From positions 1 through 13,637 of the forward strand of contig JAUXJL010000021.1 in assembly GCA_030624805.1 (NCBI GenBank): a stretch of DNA of 13,637 nt, written 5' to 3'. The position numbers and the translations under genes are program-made. Origin of the DNA: Acidimicrobiia bacterium (GTDB lineage: Bacteria; Actinomycetota; Acidimicrobiia; Spongiisociales; SHLN01). Positions 7,759 to 13,637 of the stretch are shown here, in pieces. Below the pieces are notes generated by a model. It made no database searches. It saw only the letters and a program-made list of their open reading frames with translations, and was not told the origin of the DNA. Numbering within the stretch: position 1 is the stretch's first letter; the number at the start of each line of letters is the position of its first letter.

Positions 7759-9302
7759 GGCCGCCTCACCACAACAGATCCTTGCCCAACCGCGAGATTG
7801 AGAACGATTCGATCGTCGCCTTCGCGCGTTTGTTCCTCTCGAAGGTTCTCCCCGACGCTCTGACTGCCCAGGATGTCGAGGACCCCCGTATCGCTCCTCG
7901 CCACTATGCCGACGTCGAGCCACGCGGGCAACAAGACGACCAGGTCACCGCGGCCGACCGTCGCATTTACCAAGGTTTGGAGGCCGGTATCGGTCGCCAG
8001 CGGAGGAATGCCGCTCAGGTCGAGCTCGAGTGTGCCGGCCGACAGGAAGTAACCCGTTTGAAGTTCATCGATCGAGGCCGGCCGGAAGACGTTGCGAGGC
8101 CCATCCAGGTCGAACCTGTCGAGGAACTCCACATTGTCGCTCACCACGACCTGCCCGATCCCGGCATCGAGCGCCAGCCGGATCGTGCCATCTTCACCGG
8201 GGCGGGTGGTGAGGCGGCTGAGGTTGAAGCCGCCGCTCGTTCTCCCCAGGACGACCAACTCGCCGAGCCTCACACCACTGTCGATCTCTACCTCGTAGGC
8301 AGTTGGGAGCGCCACTTGGATCCGTCCGGCGCCGATGTCCGCCGCCACCGACACCGTTTCACCGTGCAGTTCTAGCTCACGAAGGTCGAGGTAGATGTCG
8401 CCGGCGGCGAGTCGATAGGTGGGCCGGAGATCAGCCGGTGAGGTGGCGAAGACCTCGATGTCTCCAAACTCACCGTCGAACGGGAGGTCGACGAGTGAGC
8501 CGACCATGGCAACCGGGGCCAGCAGCAGCCCGAATACGATGAGGCCACGACTACGCCCGAAGAACCCACCAACCAGCAGTCCGATGCCGATAACGAGAAC
8601 AGGTGCGGCCAAATAGTGGCGACTGGTCGGATTAGTCACGCCGCTCACGTCGAGGGCCACCATGATGCCGATGGTGATGAGCATTGCTCCCAGCGTGAGC
8701 CGTCCGAGATACGAGGGCTGGCGGGGGGGTCGGGGAGGGCCGGGCGGAGCCTCGATCACTGCCGGCTGCGCCGGAGCTCCATCGTCGCCGTCGTTGAAGG
8801 CGTCGACGTCATATTCAAATGGAGGGATCTCGGGCTCATCGAGGTGGACCGCTTGTTTGGTATCGGCCGATCGGGATGGCGGTACCGACCCGAGGTCGCC
8901 GCGGTAGAGCAGGACACCTAATACGAGCAGGGCGCCTGCCCAGATGAGCCCGCTGTTGACGATGTTGAGCGACGACAGGACGATGATGGCGGCCGCCGCC
9001 ACCAGGCCTGCTCCGAGCCAGGCCTGACGGTCCTGCAATTGCTCGATCCATTGGGAAATGAGCGGGTCTGACTCTCCTTCCCGTGGGATGAACAACCATC
9101 CGATGGCGTACAGCATGAATCCAAGGCCTCCGATCGGGGCCAGGACAGCAAACGCCAGTCGGATGACCCAGACCGGGACACCCCAGTCGTCGGCCAGCCC
9201 GTGGGCAACACCGGCGGCCCACCGTCCCGTGAGAGGCCGTTCAAGCCGGTAGCGGCGGTTGGGCCGATCGAATTCTTCGATATCGGTATCAATGTCGGTC
9301 AT
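7755..9302 (-). CDS. PspC-domain membrane protein with duplicated LiaF-like C-terminal domain
   Basis: From ATG 9302 the product is 515 residues. A PspC domain spans about 18-74 (GRWAAGVAHGLADDWGV, then the transmembrane IRLAFAVLAPIGGLGF). More membrane helices lie at about 96-133, 200-218, 229-248 and 252-271, with a proline-rich linker (about 140-197) between the second and third groups. After 272 comes a beta-rich, soluble region resembling the LiaF or DUF4097-type domain. It appears twice: copy one about 295-388 (LAAGDIYLDL, GAGRIQVALP) and copy two about 417-512 (LSAGTLELDL, GRGDLVVLLP). LiaF-type proteins repress or modulate a partner histidine kinase in response to envelope stress. Here the kinase and regulator are encoded divergently, which supports the same role by inference. 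The frame is open to 9389, but the extra N terminus lies in the shared promoter region and lacks PspC features. Confidence 0.85.
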   Translation of the reverse strand: MTDIDTDIEEFDRPNRRYRLERPLTGRWAAGVAHGLADDWGVPVWVIRLAFAVLAPIGGLGFMLYAIGWLFIPREGESDPLISQWIEQLQDRQAWLGAGLVAAAAIIVLSSLNIVNSGLIWAGALLVLGVLLYRGDLGSVPPSRSADTKQAVHLDEPEIPPFEYDVDAFNDGDDGAPAQPAVIEAPPGPPRPPRQPSYLGRLTLGAMLITIGIMVALDVSGVTNPTSRHYLAAPVLVIGIGLLVGGFFGRSRGLIVFGLLLAPVAMVGSLVDLPFDGEFGDIEVFATSPADLRPTYRLAAGDIYLDLRELELHGETVSVAADIGAGRIQVALPTAYEVEIDSGVRLGELVVLGRTSGGFNLSRLTTRPGEDGTIRLALDAGIGQVVVSDNVEFLDRFDLDGPRNVFRPASIDELQTGYFLSAGTLELDLSGIPPLATDTGLQTLVNATVGRGDLVVLLPAWLDVGIVARSDTGVLDILGSQSVGENLREEQTREGDDRIVLNLAVGQGSVVVRRP

Positions 9303-9431
9303 GTCCCAATCGTGGCGTAGATTCGGGCGACCGGCAATTGGGGATTCCCCTACACAATCCCTTACTCCATAGGGTACGTTGAGGGGCATCCCCCGTTGCC
9401 GCCCGGCCGGATGACTGCGAGGATCAGCGTG
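9303..9431. promoter_or_regulatory. Divergent promoter region with GGGGATTCCCC palindrome
   Basis: This 129-base gap separates the PspC/LiaF-like operon (minus) from the kinase/regulator operon (plus), so it must carry both promoters. A perfect odd palindrome, GGGGATTCCCC, lies at 9340-9350 and could be an operator, possibly for the adjacent response regulator. A second G-run/C-run pair, GGGGCATCCCC, lies at 9383-9393. I cannot assign -35/-10 boxes confidently. A GAGG at 9419-9422 is 9 bases from the ATG at 9432 and is the likely ribosome binding site for the kinase. Confidence 0.4.
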
Positions 9432-10652
9432 ATGGAAACCACTTCAGTTTCGGCGTCAAGCAAAACGGCTCGGCCTCCTGTTGGGTTGGAGCGGAGCCAG
9501 AGTGATAGGTGGATTTCCGGCCTGGCAGCCGGCCTGGGCCTACGAGTTGGCATCAGCCCCGCCTATGTTCGAGCCGCCTTTCTGTCGCTGTTCTTTGCCG
9601 GAGGTTTGGGGGCCTTCCTGTATGTGATCGGCCTGGCGCTGACCATCGACTCTGTCAGTGAGTACCCGGAGCCTGCGCCGGCTGCTCGCCCCCAGCAGAA
9701 GGTTGCCCTTGTGATGATGTTTGCCAGTTTGCTGCTGGCGTTGCGGTCGACCGGGGCCTGGTTCGGCGACGATCTGGTTGTGCCGGTTCTATTGATTTCG
9801 TTTGGTCTGGCAGTCATTTGGGATCAGAGTGATCCGGGCCGGCGGGATCGCTGGGCCGCGCTCGTGTTGCCGGCCGCCGGGCGTGGCACCAGCCCGACGC
9901 TGGGGAGAGCCTTGGCCGGAGGTGGGTTGCTCCTGGGAGGCGTGGCCATCTTCTTCGGGTCTGTTGACGTCTTTGCCGATGTCCGAAACGTCACTCTCGC
10001 CGCCCTCATCACGGGCCTCGGTTTTATGCTCGTCTTCGGCCCGTGGGTATGGCGTCTGGCGGCCGATCTCGGGTCTGAGCGGTCTGGGCGTATTCGGGCC
10101 GACGAGCGGGCCGAAGTTGCTGCCCATCTCCACGATTCGGTGCTGCAGTCTCTGGCTCTCATTCAGCGGGCCGAGGATCCCCGCAAGATGGTGACCCTGG
10201 CCCGCAGCCAGGAACGCGAACTACGCGCCTGGCTGTATGAACGGGCTCCCACCTCCGGGGCCGACCTGTTGAGCACTGCGATCCGGGCGGTGGCCGCCAA
10301 AGTGGAACGCGATCACGACGTTCCGGTTGAAGTGGTTACCGCCGGTGATATCGCGCTCAGTGAGCCGATCGACGCTCTGGTGCGGGCGGCCGGCGAGGCA
10401 ATCGCCAACGCAGCTCGCCATTCAGGAGCCCCCCTGGTGAGTGTTTACGTCGAGGTCGGTGACGCCGACGTAAACGTCTGGGTGAGCGACCAGGGTGCCG
10501 GTTTCGACCCGGAGTCCGTCCCGCCTGACCGGAGAGGAATCGCCGACTCGGTCATCGGGCGCATGCGTCGCCATAGCGGGCAAGCGACTATCACCAGTGA
10601 TCCTGAGGATGGCACTGAGGTTTGGCTGCGGGTGGCGAGGAACGAACGATGA
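9432..10652 (+). CDS. PspC-domain sensor histidine kinase (NarL-system type)
   Basis: The 406-residue membrane kinase begins with a PspC-like segment (about 25-72, ISGLAAGLGLRVG followed by a helix). Further hydrophobic segments lie at about 91-104, 114-130, 160-178 and 186-207. The dimerisation and phosphoacceptor region carries AAHLHDSVLQSLALIQ, with His234 as the predicted autophosphorylation site. The ATPase domain has an N box (EAIANAARH, 322-330), a G1 box (DQGAGFD, 353-359) and a glycine-containing RRGIADSVIGR. ATG 9432 is preferred because GAGG lies 9 bases upstream. ATG 9411 and TTG 9396 are alternatives, and TTG 9396 also has a GAGGGG upstream. The stop overlaps the response regulator start as ATGA, a clear sign that they form a pair. 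Sharing PspC with the divergent membrane protein points to one envelope-stress circuit. Confidence 0.92.
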   Translation: METTSVSASSKTARPPVGLERSQSDRWISGLAAGLGLRVGISPAYVRAAFLSLFFAGGLGAFLYVIGLALTIDSVSEYPEPAPAARPQQKVALVMMFASLLLALRSTGAWFGDDLVVPVLLISFGLAVIWDQSDPGRRDRWAALVLPAAGRGTSPTLGRALAGGGLLLGGVAIFFGSVDVFADVRNVTLAALITGLGFMLVFGPWVWRLAADLGSERSGRIRADERAEVAAHLHDSVLQSLALIQRAEDPRKMVTLARSQERELRAWLYERAPTSGADLLSTAIRAVAAKVERDHDVPVEVVTAGDIALSEPIDALVRAAGEAIANAARHSGAPLVSVYVEVGDADVNVWVSDQGAGFDPESVPPDRRGIADSVIGRMRRHSGQATITSDPEDGTEVWLRVARNER

Positions 10653-11281
10653 TTCGGGTGTTCCTCGTCGATGATCATGAGCTGTTCCTGAGCGGCGTGC
10701 GAGCCGAGCTTGGGGAACGATTTGAGATCGCCGGCTGGGCCGCCGATGTCGATGCCGCCATTGAGCAGATCCCCGTCGCCGCCCCCGACGTTGTGCTCGT
10801 CGATGTCCACATGTCAGGCGGCGGCGGGCTGGCGGTGGTCAAGAACCTGACCGAAGCGCATCCCGACATGAAATTTCTGGCGTTGTCGGTATCCGATGCG
10901 GCCGAGGACGTAATCGCCATGATCCGGGCCGGCGCTCGAGGTTATGTCACGAAGTCCATTTCTCCCAAGGATCTGGCCTCGGCGGTGAGGAGGGTCCACG
11001 AAGGCGACGCAGTGTTCTCACCGAGGCTGGCCGGGTTTGTGCTCGACGCATTCTCCGAGACACTCCCGGCCGAGTCTGATCCCGAGCTCGATCAGCTAAC
11101 GGCGCGGGAAAAGGAGGTCTTGCGACAGATTGCTCGCGGCTACAGCTACAAACAGATCGCTCGCCGACTATCGATTTCCATCAAGACGGTGGAGGCCCAC
11201 GTTTCGTCGGTGCTCCGCAAACTGCAGCTCTCGAGCCGGTATGAGCTAGCCCGCTGGGCATCCGACCGCAGGATCGTCTAG
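10649..11281 (+). CDS. NarL/FixJ-family response regulator
   Basis: The 210-residue cytoplasmic regulator has a receiver domain (1-120): acidic pair Asp8-Asp9 in FLVDDHELF, predicted phosphoacceptor Asp52 in VLVDVHM, Ser80, and Lys102 in GYVTKSIS. A LuxR-type helix-turn-helix follows at about 149-205 (LTAREKEVLRQIARG, then SIKTVEAHVSSVLRKL). ATG 10649 is chosen because it overlaps the kinase TGA (ATGA), has GAGG 8 bases upstream, and starts IRVFLVDDH as the family does. It should be phosphorylated by the adjacent kinase. Likely targets include its own divergent region and the PspC/LiaF-like operon, but no binding site is proven. The gene is convergent with the metallo-hydrolase gene, with about 60 bases between them and no strong terminator visible. 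Confidence 0.95.
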   Translation: MIRVFLVDDHELFLSGVRAELGERFEIAGWAADVDAAIEQIPVAAPDVVLVDVHMSGGGGLAVVKNLTEAHPDMKFLALSVSDAAEDVIAMIRAGARGYVTKSISPKDLASAVRRVHEGDAVFSPRLAGFVLDAFSETLPAESDPELDQLTAREKEVLRQIARGYSYKQIARRLSISIKTVEAHVSSVLRKLQLSSRYELARWASDRRIV

Positions 11282-11341
11282 CTCCGGCCCCTTGATCGAA
11301 GCCGGGCATCAGGCCGAGTGTCGCTACAACTGGGCGAGGGA

Positions 11342-12553
11342 TCATGGTTTGTTGAGCAGGCGAGCCTTGTTGAGGTCAACCAGATCGGCTCGCTCGTCTT
11401 CGAACCGCCACAGTTGGACGGACCCACTGGCCGGAATCACCGTGGCGATAGTCCCGAGCGATCCGCCGCCGGTTCGTGTGTCGCTTGTGTAGTAGATGTT
11501 GAGCTTATGGTCGACGCTGCGATTCTTGCCGGTTTTGGCGATCTTCTCTTTGGCTTCCCGAATGGCGTCCTGGGCTACCTGGTGGGGGAATCCGTGCTTG
11601 CCGCCGCCCCCAACCGACGAAACGAGCGAAATCCCGGGACTGAGTGCCTCGAGCAACTCGAGGTAGATCCCTCGTTTTGAGGCGTGGTGGGAGACTGTGA
11701 ACACGGTGGCGCGGAGGGGATCGATCCCCCGCGCCATCTTCAGCTCGCTGAAAATCGGGGAGAATCTGCTCTCCAGCTTGGGATGGTCAACCTGGATCTG
11801 CGCCCACGCTCTGGCCTGGGCATCGCCGCCGAGCACGAGAGATTTCACGGATCGGACCTTGGCGTAGAGCCGTCCGGACAACTGCTCCTTTTGGCCGACC
11901 GCGGCGCCGGCGACCCGCTCGGAGCGGACCTGCACCCGCTTGTACGGATACTCGAACTTGAGGGCGATCGAGGCGTTGTTTGGGTCGACTCCATATGAGT
12001 CGTACTGGTGTTTGAGGGTTATGCCGGGCCCGAGCACCAGGATCCGCACGTCATCGATGAATTGAGAAAGCCCACTGGCGGGTTGGGCCCAGGCGATGTG
12101 TGGGTTCTGCTCCAGGGCTTCCATCGTCTCTATGAATGCGCCGGTGGGCAGGTAGTAACCGGCGTCCCAATAGGCCGCGATGTCGAAACGAAAGAGGTCG
12201 ATGAAGTCTGCCATTCCACCGATGTGGTCGTGGTGGGGATGGGTTCCCACCACGATCGGGAACACTTTTCGGTTGGCAGGTGTGCTGTTGTCGGCTTGGG
12301 GCGGGGCGAGCACACCGGCCTGCTGCAGCGTTGCCACGAGTCCCGGTAGCTTCGCTTTCTGGCCGCCGGAGACGTCGACCACCACAGCCCTCCGTGCCTC
12401 GTCGCCCACCTTCGGAAGCAGCACAAGCTGGGTGTCGCCATCTCCAACATTGACGAGGAAGTGGATCATGTTGTTGGGGGCGTCACAGAGATCGAAAAAG
12501 CGGTCCGGGTCGGGAGCTTCGAGCCGGCTATTGGGAATTGGGCTCGGCTTCAT
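11342..12553 (-). CDS. Soluble ComEC-like metallo-beta-lactamase-fold hydrolase
   Basis: The 403-residue protein has the metal-binding signature THPHHDHIGG (His105, His107, Asp109, His110). Next come NNASIALKF (192-200), LGGDAQ with predicted ligand Asp244, VSHHASKRG (His289-His290) and SSVGGGGKHGFPH (312-324). This order matches the soluble hydrolase domain of ComEC/Rec2-type proteins, which acts on DNA or other phosphodiesters. No membrane segment or signal peptide is present, so it is cytoplasmic and is not a DNA-uptake channel. It has about 35 extra residues, rich in basic residues (around 203-238), between the NN and GGD motifs. Its ATG overlaps the TGA of the upstream 237-residue gene as ATGA, so the two are coupled. 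The substrate is unknown. Stand-alone ComEC-like hydrolases occur in variable loci, some linked to defence, but nothing here proves such a role. Confidence 0.88.
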   Translation of the reverse strand: MKPSPIPNSRLEAPDPDRFFDLCDAPNNMIHFLVNVGDGDTQLVLLPKVGDEARRAVVVDVSGGQKAKLPGLVATLQQAGVLAPPQADNSTPANRKVFPIVVGTHPHHDHIGGMADFIDLFRFDIAAYWDAGYYLPTGAFIETMEALEQNPHIAWAQPASGLSQFIDDVRILVLGPGITLKHQYDSYGVDPNNASIALKFEYPYKRVQVRSERVAGAAVGQKEQLSGRLYAKVRSVKSLVLGGDAQARAWAQIQVDHPKLESRFSPIFSELKMARGIDPLRATVFTVSHHASKRGIYLELLEALSPGISLVSSVGGGGKHGFPHQVAQDAIREAKEKIAKTGKNRSVDHKLNIYYTSDTRTGGGSLGTIATVIPASGSVQLWRFEDERADLVDLNKARLLNKP

Positions 12554-13263
12554 TCCGAAGCCGTATCTTCGAGGCCCGGTTCCTCCCAGGCCAGGCGTGC
12601 CAGTTCTTCGTTGGAGGAAGCGTCCAGAACCCCCGCCGCCGCCGCGTAGTAGGAGATCTTGGCGAGCTCGCGGGCCGACCGAGAGATGTCGAAAAGCAGC
12701 ACCGGGTCCTTGGGCTCTTCTCCACGTAAGGCCGCCAACGAGGCATCGTTCATGGCGAAGGCGTCGCCGATCCGGATCGGGCGGTCCTGGAGCACCTTGT
12801 CAACGCCGGCGAAGCCCGCGACGGGGAACCCGTCCTCGCTGAGCCGGCATCGGAACCGATTGATGAAAGTACCAATGGCGTCCGCCTCCTGAGCGAAGAT
12901 CTCCTCGTCCCGCACCCCGCGGGGGGTGCGCCCAAAACGAAGCCGTCCTTGCAGATCGATGCCGGGCCAGGGGGTAATGGTCAGGACCACGGTCCCGGAC
13001 GAGGCGTCCTCTTCTAGATCGTCGACGACCGCGTAGTGCTGGAACTCAGCCAGGAGCGCGTCGCGACGGTCGACGGGAAGGCCGGCGTAGTCGCTGGGAA
13101 TCCAGGATCGGGTCGTGCGGGTTCGGCGGGTGCTCCGATAGGCGATGACGGACTCGAGCTTGTCGCTCGTGTCGCCTACGGGCGCGAACGGTCCCGGGCC
13201 GGATCGACGACGACGGGGTTGGCCGACCAGCTGGCCCATCGATCGAGTGCGGCGTTTGACCAT
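12550..13263 (-). CDS. Unrecognised 237-residue protein, arginine-rich N terminus, coupled to the hydrolase
   Basis: I do not recognise a family. The first 52 residues are strongly basic, with 12 arginines including RRRR (17-20) and RSTRRTRTTR (43-52), and are probably disordered or nucleic-acid binding. From about 53 the protein looks globular, with alternating strands and helices (VVLTITPWPGIDL at 92-104, ADAIGTFINRFRCRL at 127-141, PVLLFDISRSARELAKISYY at 187-206) and an acidic C terminus. No transmembrane helix or signal peptide is seen. The ATG at 13263 is well supported by GGAGG with a 6-base spacer. Its stop overlaps the hydrolase start (ATGA), so the two make one operon and probably act together. 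It could be a specificity or sensor partner of the hydrolase; this is inference from position only. Confidence 0.75.
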   Translation of the reverse strand: MVKRRTRSMGQLVGQPRRRRSGPGPFAPVGDTSDKLESVIAYRSTRRTRTTRSWIPSDYAGLPVDRRDALLAEFQHYAVVDDLEEDASSGTVVLTITPWPGIDLQGRLRFGRTPRGVRDEEIFAQEADAIGTFINRFRCRLSEDGFPVAGFAGVDKVLQDRPIRIGDAFAMNDASLAALRGEEPKDPVLLFDISRSARELAKISYYAAAAGVLDASSNEELARLAWEEPGLEDTASE

Positions 13264-13269
13264 ATAGAA

Positions 13270-13274
13270 CCTCC
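13270..13274 (-). promoter_or_regulatory. Ribosome binding site of the two-gene operon
   Basis: The minus strand reads GGAGG here, 6 bases before the ATG at 13263. It is one of the strongest sites in the window and fixes the start of the 237-residue protein. Confidence 0.75.
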
Positions 13275-13280
13275 AAGAGG

Positions 13281-13295
13281 TTGGCGTCGTGCCAA
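13281..13295. promoter_or_regulatory. TTGGC-N5-GCCAA inverted repeat, possible operator
   Basis: Two perfect 5-base arms separated by GTCGT lie 6 bases upstream of the GGAGG and 17 bases upstream of the start codon of the two-gene operon. The spacing puts the arm centres 10 bases apart, about one helical turn, as expected for a dimeric repressor site. The arms are short, so chance cannot be excluded. A weak stem-loop in the mRNA leader is another reading. Confidence 0.35.
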
Positions 13296-13392
13296 ATCTT
13301 CCACTTGCGGGCCCAGCGGCCCCGCTCGACCCGACGATCCAGACTGGTGGGACTCCCGCGAAGGTAGCAAAGCCGCGTCTGGGATGTATCTC

Positions 13393-13518
13393 CTATGTGT
13401 TCCCGCGACTGCAGACCTGCGCTTGCACCCGGCTGAGGATGCTGCCCGCGAACACGACGAGAAACGCTGTCCCCACGTACCGACCAGGCCGCTTATCCGT
13501 ACCCACGATCGCTGTCAT
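13393..13518 (-). CDS. Possible short membrane peptide or N-terminal remnant
   Basis: ATG 13518 opens a 41-residue frame with a basic start (TDKRPGRYVG) and a hydrophobic stretch, TAFLVVFAGSILS. The shape loosely resembles the beginning of small multi-helix membrane proteins such as DUF4386, but the frame ends after one helix. No good ribosome binding site is seen. It may be a truncated remnant or chance. Confidence 0.2.
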   Translation of the reverse strand: MTAIVGTDKRPGRYVGTAFLVVFAGSILSRVQAQVCSRGNT

Positions 13519-13637
13519 GCTTGCTCGGTTCCGAGCCCGCCCTCGGGGATCTGTGTCACCAAGGCGGCCACGATTCGCTCCATCGTTCGATCTGATCCCA
13601 GTGTTCACCGCCGCCGGTAACCTGCCCAGGGTCGGAC

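Larger units (their letters stand above)
13264..13637. other. 374 bases without a confident gene
   Basis: Next to the operon start lie its ribosome binding site and the inverted repeat. Further right is an imperfect GC-rich hairpin (about 13304-13325, GCGGGCC facing GGCCCCGC). A short minus-strand frame with one hydrophobic stretch spans 13393-13518. Another minus-strand frame enters from the right edge and ends with TGA at 13556-13558; its roughly 26 residues (ending ERWSESWPPW) could be the C terminus of a gene outside the window. The plus-strand frame that is open through 13620 reads antisense to the 237-residue gene and looks non-coding. Confidence 0.5.

Noticed and set aside
11285..11316. 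CGGCC...GGCCG pair between the response regulator and the hydrolase gene
   Set aside because: The loop is about 22 bases and no T-run follows, so it is not a convincing terminator.
13036..13620. Plus-strand 194-residue frame at the right end
   Set aside because: More than a third of it is antisense to the well-supported 237-residue gene, and no motif or ribosome binding site supports it.

Overview
The window is high-GC DNA packed with genes on both strands, with short gaps and several ATGA stop/start overlaps. It looks like an actinobacterial chromosome segment, perhaps from a deep or uncultured lineage. The reasons are the PspC-type histidine kinase with its HLHDSVLQ phosphoacceptor motif, the cyclase/ATPase/TPR giant protein and the use of GTG and TTG starts. 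This placement is inferred from protein style only. I see no tRNA, rRNA, CRISPR array, insertion sequence or phage gene.

Left part (1-4416, all minus strand). The order of reading is a large LuxR-type ATPase/TPR protein, a truncated transaldolase-like reading frame, N-acetylglucosamine-6-phosphate deacetylase (nagA), then a DUF488 gene that runs off the left edge. The ATPase/TPR protein has threonine in place of the Walker A lysine. It also stops just where its relatives carry a LuxR DNA-binding domain, so it is either decaying or has become a non-catalytic regulator. The transaldolase remnant keeps only the first quarter or so of its family and ends 8 bases before the likely nagA start.

Middle part (4593-11281). 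Divergent from the ATPase/TPR gene is a 952-residue protein made of a class III nucleotide cyclase, an NB-ARC-like ATPase and TPR-like repeats, with an intact P-loop. Next is an envelope-sensing module. On the minus strand are a 515-residue PspC/LiaF-like membrane protein and a coupled 86-residue membrane protein. Facing away from them, on the plus strand, are a PspC-containing histidine kinase and a coupled NarL-type response regulator. By analogy with LiaFSR, the PspC/LiaF-like protein probably modulates the kinase.

Right part (11342-13637). A two-gene minus-strand operon encodes an unrecognised 237-residue protein with an arginine-rich N terminus, coupled by ATGA to a soluble ComEC-like metallo-beta-lactamase hydrolase. 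The first gene has a strong ribosome binding site and, just upstream, a TTGGC-N5-GCCAA inverted repeat. This pair is the least explained unit here and the best candidate for an undescribed system. The last 374 bases hold no confident gene.
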